A DNA stretch of 64,000 nt, from positions 1,178,001-1,242,000 of the forward strand of contig NZ_CP035730.1 in NCBI RefSeq assembly GCF_012222305.1, given 5' to 3'. Shown piece by piece: positions 35,940 to 45,775 of the stretch. Position numbers and translations under genes: made by a program. Source of the stretch: Sulfolobus sp. S-194. GTDB taxonomy: Archaea > Thermoproteota > Thermoprotei_A > Sulfolobales > Sulfolobaceae. A model generated the notes under the pieces. The model had not been told where the DNA came from and made no database searches. It saw only the letters and a list, made by a program, of their open reading frames with translations. Position 1 is the first letter of the stretch. Every line of letters begins with the position of its first letter.

Positions 35940-36269
35940 TCAAGCGAGACCCAGTCCGCCTGCTACGGCTACTAAGCCTGCTAGTACAATAGCTGTTGCT
36001 ACAGTGCTAACACTAACAGTTATGCCAAGCCATGATAATAAAGTCACTACTGCACCTGCGATCGTACCAGAGTTGGCAATCAATCCGAATCCAATTCCAC
36101 TTATTACTCCTCCATCTGCTGCATATAGCATTGAGCCCATAAGTAGTGCAGCTATCATCGTCTGTACTGCAGGAAATATTGCTAAAAGTACTAGCGCAAA
36201 AATCGCTAATACTACGTTTCTTGCTTCTTGGAAATTCACAAGATCTATTTTAATCTTTTTGGCCTTCAA
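35940..36269 (-). CDS. Bacteriocin-like small hydrophobic protein, copy 2
   Basis: 109 aa. A short basic N-terminus (MKAKKIKIDL) is followed by a membrane segment (VVLAIFALVLLAIFPAV), a second segment with MGSMLYAADGG, and a very hydrophobic Gly/Ala/Val/Ile tail of about 58 residues ending AVAGGLGLA with almost no charge. Copy 1 (3-314) keeps the N-terminal segment but differs through the tail. Size, hydrophobicity, small-residue content and neighbours (membrane peptidase and DUF95 gene) match circular-bacteriocin precursors, in which a leader is removed and the ends of the mature peptide are joined. It is inference; a subunit of a membrane complex is the alternative. AT-rich DNA upstream (36285-36330) should hold the promoter. 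Confidence 0.6.
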   Translation of the reverse strand: MKAKKIKIDLVNFQEARNVVLAIFALVLLAIFPAVQTMIAALLMGSMLYAADGGVISGIGFGLIANSGTIAGAVVTLLSWLGITVSVSTVATAIVLAGLVAVAGGLGLA

Positions 36270-36346
36270 TTAGTTATTACCTGTAATATCTTTGTAGATT
36301 CTTATATTAATTTTTAACTATAAATAATGTTAAAATCAGAGTGGAC

Positions 36347-36474
36347 ATAGTGTCGTCATTAAGCTATTTATATTTCTATGTTAAGATAAAAAGTGTACAA
36401 TAACTTTATCTTAGCATCTTCTCTTCTAGAGATTAGCCTAAATTAATGAAATTATATACAAATGACGACACTAT
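36347..36474 (+). mobile_element. Family A MITE, complete
   Basis: Perfect 14-bp ends: ATAGTGTCGTCATT at 36347 and AATGACGACACTAT at 36461-36474; 128 bp in all. It abuts the end of the truncated ISH3-like transposase (36475), so it probably landed in, or replaced, that element's 3' end. Confidence 0.9.
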
Positions 36475-37350
36475 AGACATACTCAAATCAGGAAATAAAA
36501 GAATTAATAATAATCTAAACTCCTCTCTCCTAACCTTCTCCTTACCGTATACAAGAAGCCTAAACTTAACCTGCTCGTCCCTCCTATGCCTCTTACTATA
36601 TGTAATCTCCGTCAAACCCCTTATACACCCTTACATCCCCAACTGGGACTGCTATCACATACTTAAACTGTGAAATGAAATTGAGCACATCAACAGTATA
36701 GAAACCAGCGTCAAGAGTTATCAACCTTATCTTGAATCCCATTGCCATTACTTGCTCCACAAGAACCTTCACTATCTCGTCCTTAGTCATACCGTTCACT
36801 TGCGGAATAAAGGCAAGTAAAAGTACTTTCCCCTTATACTTGGTTGTTGCGTAGTTCCACGAGTTTCCTTTTTCAGAGCTCCCTTTCACTGGTCTCCCGT
36901 ACCAGGTCTTGGTTGTCCAGTCTATTGAAATGTCTATTTACTCCCTTTAATAATTCTAGGGATATTTTCCTTTGCTCTTTCCAAGAGTTTTTTAATTACT
37001 TTCATCCTTTGTTTCTCTATGTAATTCCTCACGGTTTGTGAGGATAGGTCATATGCTCTGGACTTGCTCTCTACAGAATCGTTACACAAGCACGCGGAGA
37101 CAAGAGTTTTTGCCACTTCTTCTGCTTTTTTTCCTTAAAGTCTAGCATGGAAAGTAATATCCTATTTGTTATTGGTGAGGGATAACCGGTGTTACTATCT
37201 TTCTTCCTAACATGGTAATACACTGTTTCCCCTCACCTTAAACCTTTCTCCAATTTGTTGAACTCCTTATATTGTTATAAATCCTGTTTATTTTCTAAAA
37301 ATTAATATTACCTTATCGGAATTTTTTTGTAGAACAATTTTGGGTCTACC
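36475..37350 (-). pseudogene. ISH3-like insertion sequence, truncated, transposase decayed
   Basis: The outer end at 37350 carries the inverted repeat (minus strand GGTAGACCCAAAATTGTTCT), matching 44202. The minus strand encodes transposase pieces in different frames: AYDLSSQTVRNYIEKQRMKV, then GNSWNYATTKYKGKVLLLAF, then LITLDAGFYTVDVLNFISQF with the second DDE aspartate, and a C-terminal YGKEKVRREEFRLLLILLF. Stops and shifts break it, and the other end is missing at the MITE border. It is a different variant from the copy at 44202-45349. Confidence 0.75.
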
Positions 37351-37379
37351 GTGAAGGGCGAGGCTTGTCGTTCATTTTA

Positions 37380-37706
37380 TCACTTTTTAGTTGTAAGAGC
37401 TAAAATGCCTGCAATTAGTAGAAGTATAAACGGTATTATGCCGAGAAATCCAAATGGCAAAGAAAATATTGAGGCTAAAATTAGAAGAATTCCGGCAACC
37501 ATTCTATCATTTATTAATGAACCGATAATGCCTAATATAAAGGCGGGGATAAACATAAAGAAGAATGGAAATCCCATCATCATAAAACCATATCCCATCA
37601 TCCCTCCCATCATGTAAGGTCTATTAAAAAAGAACATGAATGCTGGTACTATAAAAACTAGTAATAATATTGATCCTACAAGTCCTAAAATCTGATAATT
37701 TTCCAT
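37380..37706 (-). CDS. Met-rich small membrane protein, cupredoxin partner
   Basis: 108 aa with four membrane segments. A methionine cluster (YMMGGMMGYGFMMMG) lies between helices 1 and 2, of the kind that binds copper(I). It follows the cupredoxin gene by only three bases on the same strand and shares its MMGG repeats, so both probably act in one copper or electron-transfer unit. No known family is recognised. Confidence 0.65.
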   Translation of the reverse strand: MENYQILGLVGSILLLVFIVPAFMFFFNRPYMMGGMMGYGFMMMGFPFFFMFIPAFILGIIGSLINDRMVAGILLILASIFSLPFGFLGIIPFILLLIAGILALTTKK

Positions 37707-37709
37707 TTT

Positions 37710-38462
37710 CTACACCACTATTATTTTTCCGTACATTCCCATTTCAGCGTGTCCTGGATATTCACATAAATAATAGTAAGTTCCAGGTTGATAAAATGTA
37801 GTAGTAAAACTGAACTCATAAGCCTGACCAGAGTTATAATTAGCTGGAGGTAATAAGGGAGACATTCCCAATACATTCATTCTTATATACATCATAACAT
37901 AATATGGATAAGGAGGAGAAACTGGAGTTATTGCAACATTGTGATAATCACCGGCATCAAGATTTATTAACACAAAACGGACTGAAGCACCAGAAGGTAT
38001 TATTAATGTGGGATTTATTAAACCATAAATTACGAAAACATTATGTTGAGCATAAGAAGGAGGAGTATAACCAGTTAGGTTTATAGCTCTTTTATGTCCC
38101 ATTGATAAAATAACTATTGTAATATCTTTTGATGTAAAGATTATACTATCGTTATTAGGAAATACCTTTGCGTATGAAGGAACATTTCTCATCATAGATA
38201 TTGCTTGAGATATAGGTACTGTACTTTCATACATCACTTCATATCCGCCATAATAACCCATCATGTGATACGCTCCTCCACCTCCCATCATCCCTCCACC
38301 CATCATTCCACCATAATATCCCATATTCTGTAATTGTTGATTATAGTAGTTTGCAGAGTATTGTTGATATTGCTGCGGTAGATAAACCATGTAGTAAGCA
38401 TATGAAATTACTCCAGCAACCACAACAGCTAAGACAATTAATATTATAAATAACCGATTCAT
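37710..38462 (-). CDS. Sulfocyanin-like blue copper protein (cupredoxin)
   Basis: 250 aa: an N-terminal membrane anchor (4-26), a Met/Gly/Tyr-rich linker (NMGYYGGMMGGGMMGGGG), then a cupredoxin domain. Type 1 copper ligands: the histidine in AGDYHNVAI, C233, H238 and M243 (or M241) in LCEYPGHAEMGMYG. Anchored on the outer face, such proteins pass electrons to terminal oxidases in Sulfolobales (sulfocyanin of the SoxM-type complex) or in iron/sulfur oxidation. No oxidase gene is adjacent here; the only partner is the Met-rich membrane protein. The long Met-rich linker is unusual and could bind extra copper. Clear ATG at 38462. Confidence 0.82.
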   Translation of the reverse strand: MNRLFIILIVLAVVVAGVISYAYYMVYLPQQYQQYSANYYNQQLQNMGYYGGMMGGGMMGGGGAYHMMGYYGGYEVMYESTVPISQAISMMRNVPSYAKVFPNNDSIIFTSKDITIVILSMGHKRAINLTGYTPPSYAQHNVFVIYGLINPTLIIPSGASVRFVLINLDAGDYHNVAITPVSPPYPYYVMMYIRMNVLGMSPLLPPANYNSGQAYEFSFTTTFYQPGTYYYLCEYPGHAEMGMYGKIIVV

Positions 38463-38622
38463 AATACTACTTTTTATCTTTATAATATTTAAATCTACCT
38501 ATAAACTTTTATTAAAATATATGATTTTTAATTAAATATCTTTTAAAGATAAAAACTAATAATAGACACTATATGTTAATTAAATTCTTTTGTTTATTTA
38601 AATTATTATTTTTTCTATGACA

Positions 38623-39747
38623 TTATTTTATTCCTATTTTCTCTCTCACCTTATTATACAACTCCTGTGTAATCTCCTCTACTTTTTTCTCATCTATTAT
38701 GTACTCCGCAATCTTACTCCTTATCTTATCTTTAGTTTTAGCGTCAACCCTAAAGTACGCTATATGATCATCATTAAGGTACATATGTACGTAAAATCTA
38801 TCTCTTTTTCTTTTTACATTCACACTAAAGTTATATGCTTTCCTCTCAATTATTTGATCGTTAACCGTCATATTAATGAATTTATCTAGCGCACTGTTTG
38901 ACAATACTGCCGGTATTATAGTCATCTCCAAAATAAACTTATCCCTAATTATCTTAGGCACGTTCTTTATTATCTCCTCTTGGATATCATTAAGAACGTA
39001 TAATTGATTAGAATTTAGATGAATTATTCCCATTTCAGATATTTTCTGATTTATCTTTTCTGCTAAATCCTTAAAAACAGGCAAAAGTTTGGTAGTAATT
39101 AGTTTATCAATCTCACTTCTAAAATACTTAAATGCTAAAGGGTACTCTTTTTCATCTATACCCTCATATATCCTTTCCTCAATTTCCTTTAACTGCCTCT
39201 TAGCCTCCTCAATCTTATGAGTCTCTAAATGATAGGGGTATTCGTATTTCCTTAATGTAACACCACATTTTTCACATTTAACCTCACTTAATTCTTCCGG
39301 CTTATTCTTTCTTAAGAAGTCCTCAGCCACCTTAACTAGGTATTTAATATAATCATTTATCCATGAAGATACGTTATCAATGCACTCAACTAATTTATCC
39401 TTATCACACTCAAGCTCCAGATTATAATCTACCGGTATTGTAGCTGAGTAAAAGAATATGCTCGCCTTACTATAATTCATTGTAGCCTCTACTATTGCAT
39501 CATATCCTTCATCTTCTTCTATTATGTGTTCAACAATTGGTGGAGGAAAGTTAACTATATCTAAGTAAACTGCTAATGAGTTTCCAAAGTCAGTATCCAA
39601 ATCATCCTCCAAAATTGTAGCAGTACCCCATTCATACTCCTTCATATAACATTTAGCGGGGACGTAATAAGGTACTTCATGAAATCTTCCGAACGTATCA
39701 TAATATTCCTCTTTAGTACACACAATCTCTTCAAAGTCCTTTAGCAT
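38623..39747 (-). CDS. Zinc-finger protein of unknown function
   Basis: 374 aa, highly charged and mostly helical. A C2H2-like zinc finger is visible: CEKCGVTLRKYEYPYHLETH (about residues 159-178, C-x2-C...H-x3-H). It is followed by a coiled-coil helix (KIEEAKRQLKEIEERIYEG) and a C-terminal alpha/beta region ending VEEITQELYNKVREKIG. No membrane segment. The function is unknown; the single finger within a helical protein could bind nucleic acid or a partner. Unlike its neighbours it has no signal peptide. Such proteins are frequent in Sulfolobales plasmid- or virus-derived regions, but no direct sign of that is seen. Confidence 0.6.
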   Translation of the reverse strand: MLKDFEEIVCTKEEYYDTFGRFHEVPYYVPAKCYMKEYEWGTATILEDDLDTDFGNSLAVYLDIVNFPPPIVEHIIEEDEGYDAIVEATMNYSKASIFFYSATIPVDYNLELECDKDKLVECIDNVSSWINDYIKYLVKVAEDFLRKNKPEELSEVKCEKCGVTLRKYEYPYHLETHKIEEAKRQLKEIEERIYEGIDEKEYPLAFKYFRSEIDKLITTKLLPVFKDLAEKINQKISEMGIIHLNSNQLYVLNDIQEEIIKNVPKIIRDKFILEMTIIPAVLSNSALDKFINMTVNDQIIERKAYNFSVNVKRKRDRFYVHMYLNDDHIAYFRVDAKTKDKIRSKIAEYIIDEKKVEEITQELYNKVREKIGIK

Positions 39748-39953
39748 ATTAATAAAATAACCATATGAAATTTTTTAGTTTTCTTCTTATTTGTTGGGTC
39801 TTCATTTTTCTTAGCTGTTAGGTTCGTCAATCTTTGCTGAAATCAAGCGTTGATTAAAAAGTAAAACCTATCGTTAGCTCTGATAAAAATCAACCAACCC
39901 ATAAGTAGTAATATGAATAATATTTAAATAGAACTTACTACTTTTTTTCTCCT

Positions 39954-42585
39954 ATGAGATTGGCTAACATATTGTTTTTAGTAATGTTAATTCTTCCATT
40001 ATTTTCTTTTTTTTACCTCAGCCATATCTTCATATAGCCAAGTACAACTAGCTCCTAACTACTATTTCTATATTAGTGAAAATGTCACACAAGGAGAAGG
40101 AATTGATGTAATTTTTTATGCATCATCACCAATAACGTTCATGATCATGACTCCTTCACAATTTTATCAATTCAGTCAAACAAGTCTATCCCAATCAATG
40201 TATTCAACAACTACTAGTTCCCTTGATAGATTCTTTCCTCTTACAAATGGACAATATTATATAATTTTCTATAATAATATCAGTAATAACCCTGTTACAT
40301 TAAATTATTATATTCTAACAAGGCCCTTGCCTACTGGTATAGCTGATTATGGTCTTAAGGTTAACAACGGTGTTATTAGTCCTTATATAGAGAAGATTAA
40401 AAGTGTAATAGGTGCTATTAATATTAACAAATTGTTGGCGTATAATTCAACACCACCAGCCGGTATAAGCCCATACCTTGCATCAATTCAGTTAAATGTA
40501 GTTCTTCAAGTCAATACAATAAGTGGTTCTCAACAGCTTTGGTTACAGAATGTTATACAAATTTATACCAATAATGATTCATATAGATTTGTAGATAATA
40601 TATGGAATTTCACCAGTATTCTCTCAATTTTATCTAATAGCAATGTGAAGGGTAATGGAGCAGTTTACGTTACTAATGACGGAAACGATTATTACGTATA
40701 TAGTACAAATTTCTCTACACTGTTAATACCCTCTTTAAAATACTTGATCATAAATACATCATACACTTCCCAAGGTCCTATGATATCTTTCGGGTATATG
40801 AACCAGAGCGGTTTACCCATATGGTACGATAATGTTAGTATATTAATACCTAATACTTTATCAGCGTATATCCTAGTAGATGGTTATAACTTCACTGAAA
40901 GTGGACTCGCTTATGATGCAGAGTTAATATTAGGTGGCGGAGGTAACGGTGAGTTTACATTCTTTAATGAATCAAACGTGGAATTAGCTATGATTTATCA
41001 GTATTTAAATGGAACATTAGCACCTCCTAAATTCCTCTTCCCCTTCGGCCTCGATACTGAGGAATCCGCAGATAACTTATATACTATTTCATATAATGGC
41101 GTTTATTTAGTAAGTAGTGGTTATCAAGTTATAAATAACTTAAATGAAAACTTATCGCAGTTGAAATTTAACGTTGTTAATTATACTAAAGCTACAGACC
41201 AAAATTTCCCTTACATATTTGCCATAAACGTCTCTGGAGGAGTTTTGCCATATAAGTTAAACGTTACAGTCAGCAATAGCAGTGGAAGCGAGTTATCTGG
41301 ATACACTTACGTCCTATTCCCCTCTGTATCAACATATTATTTACCCTTAAGTCCACTTTCTCCAGGGAATTATAGTGTTAAAATAAAACTTACTGATTTT
41401 AATGGGAATTCTAAATTTTACGAATTCCGACTTACAATAAACCCGCCCTTAAGAGTAAAAATACTTAATGTAACTGATTATACAGATCTTGAATTACCAT
41501 ACTTTAACTTTACCTCAATAATAAACGGAGGTACTAAACCATATAACATCACTATTACAATATCTAATAACACTGGGATATTATCGGAAACCTATAAAAT
41601 CATAAATAATACTTCAATAGAACACTACGTAGTAGACATGAAGGGTTATAGTATAGGGGAGTACACGATTCAAATAAAAGTAATAGATTATGCTGGTAGT
41701 GTAAATATTTCAAAATACGATTTCATTATTAACCCCAATCCTTATATTTCTGCATTAAGTTATCTCAATAAAACAGATAAGGGGTTAGCTGATGTAATCA
41801 AGGCAATAGGAGAAGGAGGATCAGGAAACCTTACATATTATTGGTATGTCAATAACTCTTTAGTAAGCAATGGAATTGGGGACGAATTTTTCAATTTCAC
41901 TCCTTCTAACATAGGCGAATACAATATCACTGTTATGATAAAAGATTCTCTAGGGATATCGTCAGCAAAGAGTGTTATCATAAAGGTTAACCCAGATCCA
42001 GGAGCCGAGTTGTCAGTACCTAAAACTACTATAGATTCTGGAGCCGAGTTTATAGTTAACGCTACAGTATCTCAAGGAACACCGCCCTACTATATTTATT
42101 GGTATGTTAACGGAAGTTATGTAGGTAATGGATCAGTTAAGGAATTGGATTTGAACAATATAGGAAACTATGTAATAACGGTAATAGTGAGAGATTCCGC
42201 AGGTTATATAATAAATATAAGTAGATCAGTGTCGATAGTCCCAACTCCTTCATTAAGTGTTAATGATCAAACTCAAGGAAACTTTATTCAGTATAATACA
42301 TCAATTACATTATCAGCTTCAGTTAATGGTGGAACTAATCCGTATTATCTTATCTTCTTAAACGGTAAACTTGTAGGTAATTACTCTTCAACAACCCAGC
42401 TACAACTCAGGTTACAAAATGGTGTAAATAATATTACTATATTTGCTAAAGATTCATGGGGTAAAACTGCTGTGAAAACGTTAATAATTAACTCTGGGTA
42501 TAATTACTTAAACATAGGAATTATTGTAAGTGTAATCTTAATAATAGTTATAATTATTGCAATAATATTTATTAGAAGAAAATAA
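39954..42585 (+). CDS. Thermopsin-family acid protease with Ig-like repeats (frameshift at the signal peptide)
   Basis: A thermopsin (peptidase family A5) ectodomain: IADYGLKVNNG, YLASIQLNVVLQVNT, LWLQNVIQIYTNNDSYRFVD, the Gly-rich AELILGGGGNGEFTF, then FPFGLDTEESADNLY, all typical of the family. It is followed by four to five Ig/PKD-like domains (TYYWYVNNSLVSNG, PPYYIYWYVNGSYVGNG) and a C-terminal membrane helix. It should be an extracellular protease active in acid. The signal peptide MRLANILFLVMLILPLFSFF starts at the ATG 39954, in another frame; a run of eight T (40007-40014) joins the two frames by a +1 shift. The body frame has no start before 40141. Either sequencing error, slippage or a disabling mutation. 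A TATA-like TATTTAAAT lies at about 39921-39929. Confidence 0.85.
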
Positions 42586-42672
42586 TTTTTAATAACTTCT
42601 ATTCTCTGTAGTATAGATAGATTTTATAATTTAATAATATATTCTTAGTAAATGCGAAGAGAAAATGAGTAG

Positions 42673-42856
42673 TAGCTTAAGGAAATTATCTTAATATAAA
42701 AAGTCATAATATTGTCTCATGAAATAATAAATACTTTGAATTTACTCCCTTACTTTATTTCACTTGCTGGAAAGAGATTTTCAATTATAAGAAAGGAATC
42801 TTCCTCATATGTTTTTAACGTAACGTAAAAATGTAACGATTTTCTTATAAGTGCTA
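42673..42856 (+). mobile_element. Family C MITE (left of HEPN/MNT)
   Basis: Runs from TAGCTTAAGGAAATTATC to TTTTCTTATAAGTGCTA, an imperfect inverted repeat. Shares CTCCCTTACTTTATTTCAC and GTTTTTAACGTAACGTAAAA with the other two copies. With 44025-44200 it brackets the HEPN/MNT pair as a direct repeat. Confidence 0.65.
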
Positions 42857-42997
42857 TAAGTAAATTACATTAGAAAAAACTGTTTTTATAAATACTATAA
42901 GATTTTTACAAATATTTTTCAAATTTCATGACTGTTTGAGAACTCCCCAATAATTAATATAATTACTATGTTTTGTAAAAATGTTTCATAAAAAATG

Positions 42998-43429
42998 CTA
43001 ATAGCCTTCTCTAACCCATCCATCTTTAATTTTCTTAAGTCCCCTAACTCTTTCAAGAACTTTTCTCTTATTATCTTCATAAATGTTAAGTTTATCGCAG
43101 AGTAACTTACCTTCATAAAAAGCGTCAATAACAATTGTATTGAACTCACGTATTTTATCTTCCAGTTTCTCCTTCTTAACGAAGTGAATTTCTATTGCAT
43201 CAGTTGGTGGGAATTTTGGCATTTCTTCACCTACAATCAAAAGATCATAATCACTGTAAATTTTATAATCTCCTCTAGCTCTAGAACCGAAGAGTATTAC
43301 CATATAATCTCTTTCACATAAATAGGAAACGTATTCTTTGAATTGATTCTCCTCCTTTTTGTATATTTCTAATAAATCAGAAAATAGAGAGGATTGTTTC
43401 CATGCATCTGACACACTTCTCACCCTCAC
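42998..43429 (-). CDS. MNT-type nucleotidyltransferase antitoxin
   Basis: Up to 143 aa. The full MNT signature is present: ILFGSRARGDYKIYSDYDLL (GSxxRG and DxD). It is the antitoxin partner that modifies or inhibits the HEPN ribonuclease encoded just before it. The GTG at 43429 gives a 53-base overlap with the HEPN gene; other GTG codons within the next 15 bases would shorten it slightly. Compared with the MNT gene at 20175 it has the intact arginine after GS, so this module looks active. Confidence 0.82.
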   Translation of the reverse strand: MRVRSVSDAWKQSSLFSDLLEIYKKEENQFKEYVSYLCERDYMVILFGSRARGDYKIYSDYDLLIVGEEMPKFPPTDAIEIHFVKKEKLEDKIREFNTIVIDAFYEGKLLCDKLNIYEDNKRKVLERVRGLKKIKDGWVREGY

Positions 43430-43733
43430 TTCTATCCAGATCTATTATTTCTTCTTCCGGATACCTAGAGCCTAAATACATAAGGGAGAGATAATTAGCA
43501 CAATCAAGTATTTTATCATTTAATTGGAAATTTTTAATTTTTGCTACCTCCTCCAATAGTCTCTTTATTGAATGTGTATAAATTATTCCTCCAGTGGTTT
43601 GGACTAAGATACCTTTTAATCGCAGCTCTACAGCCATGACGGCATGAAAACAAGCTTCAGGATAATAACCTTTATCGAGAAGAAGATAAGCTACCTCTTT
43701 ATCTTTATCACTTTTTTCGAACCACTTTGCCAC
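43377..43733 (-). CDS. HEPN-domain toxin
   Basis: 118 aa helical HEPN protein: KDKEVAYLLLDKGYYPEACF and HAVMAVELRLKGILV (first two helices), YTHSIKRLLEEVAK, then LSLMYLGSRYPEEEI, the conserved arginine region of HEPN/MNT toxins. It would act as an RNase kept in check by the MNT protein encoded downstream with overlapping ends. ATG start at 43733. Intact, in contrast to the HEPN remnant at 19811-20168. Confidence 0.8.
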   Translation of the reverse strand: MAKWFEKSDKDKEVAYLLLDKGYYPEACFHAVMAVELRLKGILVQTTGGIIYTHSIKRLLEEVAKIKNFQLNDKILDCANYLSLMYLGSRYPEEEIIDLDRSEGEKCVRCMETILSIF

Positions 43734-44024
43734 AATATTTTATCTGAGTGAACAATTAAAACTCTAATTGCAGATATACTAGTGAAGCAAGACATGCTAG
43801 TTTAGGACGGTATCATGATGCGTTTAGATATGCAGTATTTATATTTTTAGGTAGAATAGCAGTAACTTTCATTACACTTAGATAACATGTTCTCTGATAT
43901 AAAGTGTACTTTTGTGGAATCTGTTAGGGCTAAAAATTTTGCTGTGTAGGCGGTTGAGGCTAAGCTCAGGTTTACGCATAGATGATTCACTTTACTAATT
44001 CTGTAGTCGGTATAGCTCTAGTAG
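43734..44024. other. Non-coding, decayed fragments
   Basis: Short protein-like pieces without a usable frame, for example ESVRAKNFAV, stop, AVEAKLRFTH near 43918-43980. It could be the end of another HEPN-like or transposase gene; not assignable. Confidence 0.3.
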
Positions 44025-44200
44025 TAGTTTAAGAAAATTCCCCTGCCATAAAAAGTGATAATATTTTCTCATTAGCTAATAAATATTTTTAATTTGCTCC
44101 CTTACTTTTAACCCTTAATGAAAAGAAAAGTTCAGTTAATAAGAAATTACTTCTTATATGTTTCTAACATAACGTAAAAATATAACGATTTTTCCGATAC
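44025..44200 (+). mobile_element. Family C MITE, right end interrupted by the IS
   Basis: Nearly identical to 6451-6623 over the middle. The last bases (AACGATTTTTCCGATAC) stop where the ISH3-like inverted repeat begins (44201-44202), so the IS inserted at or into the MITE end. Confidence 0.75.
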
Positions 44201-44201
44201 C

Positions 44202-45349
44202 GGTAGACCCAAAATCATTTTACAAAAATTATCTCAGCGAATTACTTAAATGATAATAGAAAATTTAGAAACTAATAGTAAAAATTTAAGGTTGGGAGAG
44301 CTTGTATTACTAATGGGAGATGCAACTTGATAGCACCGAGCCCTCCCAACCAAGTCAAAAATAAATTATCTTCCATCTTGAACTTCAAAGGAAGAAAAGC
44401 AGAACAAGTAAAACAAGTAATAATCTCAGCAGCAATAACAAAAGACTCAATAAAAAACAAGACAAAAAAGCACAACGGCAAACAGCAAGAAACTACTTAC
44501 AAGAACAAACAGCAATAGACAAGATGACAGAGAAAATAAAAAACTCTCAATAAAAAAACTAAAAAAACGAATTAAAAACCACAGACCAATAAAAATTTCA
44601 ATAGACTGGACATCAATAGAATACTACGGGAAACCAGTAGAAGGAATAGGAGGATCAAAACAAGGCTACGCATGGAACTACGCAACTGCAACAACACAAA
44701 TCAACGGAAAAACCCTAGTACTAGCCCTAACACGCATAACCAAAGGAATGAGTAAAGCAGATATTGTCAAGACCTTGATTGAGCAAGTCTTGGCCTTGGG
44801 CGTTAGTAACGCTTGATGCAGGTTTTTACTCAGTTGACGTGTTAAAGTACTTGTCTCAATTTAAGTTTGTGGTTGCTGTACCCGTGGGTGACGTTAAGGT
44901 TCACCACGATTTTGATGGTATATATAGGACGAGGAGTAAGGGGAAGGATAGGGTTGCTTTTAGGTTAATCATCATAGGGTAAGGGATGGCAAGAGGGAGT
45001 ATTTTGCTAAGGGGACTAATCTTGATTTGCCCAAATACAAGGTTGTTAGGTTGTATAATGAGGTTAGGACTCCTATTGAGACTTCTTATAGGATGGTTAA
45101 ATCTTTCTTGATTTTCACGTCTTCTAGGAGTTGGGTTTTTCGCTTGTTCGTCTTCGTTCTGGCTATACTTATTTACATGTTGTTCATGTTTGTTAAGGGG
45201 AAGATGTCTAGGGAAGACTTTCGTTTATTCTTAATTCTGTTATTTTTATTTGATAATATTAATTATTTTTACGAATATTCATTTAATGCTCTAAAATCAC
45301 TTTTTAATACATTAGACTTATTTTCAAGGGGGTGATTTTGGGGTCTACC
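44202..45349 (+). mobile_element. ISH3-like insertion sequence, both ends present, transposase broken
   Basis: Inverted ends GGTAGACCCAAAATCATTTT at 44202 and its complement ending GGTCTACC at 45349; 1148 bp. The plus strand encodes an N-terminal helical part (IAPSPPNQVKNKLSSILNF), then ISIDWTSIEYYGKPVEG with the first DDE aspartate, LDAGFYSVDVLKYLSQFKF with the second, and YNEVRTPIETSYRMVKSF with the final glutamate. Several frameshifts (after 44518, near 44808, near 44982) break the gene, so the copy is not autonomous. The assignment to the ISH3/ISC1359-ISC1439 type is from motif spacing and memory. Confidence 0.75.
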
Positions 45350-45562
45350 GAACTTGAGGAGTGTGGAGGAGTTTCTCCGGTTCGTTGAAATTCGTTTAGG
45401 GGGTGCTCTTGGTTTGATGAAAATCTTTAAGCTGCGTTAAAGTAGAACAACTGCTATTAATTATATTATAGCATGATAATAAAGTTATACTAATCTTTCA
45501 CAATTATTCTTATAAAGCTAAGTTAAATCCCCTAGCTAAAGTTACTAGGATATCCTTCCTCA
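45350..45562 (+). other. Relic after the IS, no gene
   Basis: Bases 45350-45440 read NLRSVEEFLRFVEIRLGGAL and then GLMKIFKLR to a stop, with the G/T-rich codon style of the 3' halves of transposase genes; probably the end of another IS. The rest is AT-rich and empty. Confidence 0.3.
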
Positions 45563-45655
45563 TCGTATCGTCATTTGTATTAATTTAAGGAAAACCACTA
45601 TAGAGAGCAAATACTAAATTGAGGTCTTGTATACTTTATTTAAACATAGAAAAGT
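45563..45655 (-). mobile_element. Family A MITE, degenerate
   Basis: Carries CGTATCGTCATTTGTATTAA and TTGTATACTTTATTTAAACA, matching 48808-48933, but with internal deletions and no right inverted end. The orientation is opposite to the copy at 36347. Confidence 0.6.
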
Positions 45656-45775
45656 TTTAGTTAGCTGATGAAATTATGGTTATATTCATAAAATTTCTTA
45701 GAAATCTCAGGTAAAAGTTATAGCTATGTTAAACTATTAAAGGTTTACACAAAGATAATATCATTTTATATACTA

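Noticed and set aside
35932-36273. 113-aa open frame opposite the small hydrophobic protein
   Set aside because: Antisense shadow: the minus-strand gene has a homologue at 3-314 and fits the operon; the plus frame is a Pro/Ala-rich mirror image.
36446-36673. 75-aa plus-strand frame over the MITE and IS junction
   Set aside because: It spans the MITE end and runs antisense to transposase remnants; no independent coding evidence.
6451-44200. Regularly recurring AT-rich repeats as a CRISPR or origin signal
   Set aside because: Copies are dispersed over the window, have inverted ends and lack spacer arrays; they are MITE families.
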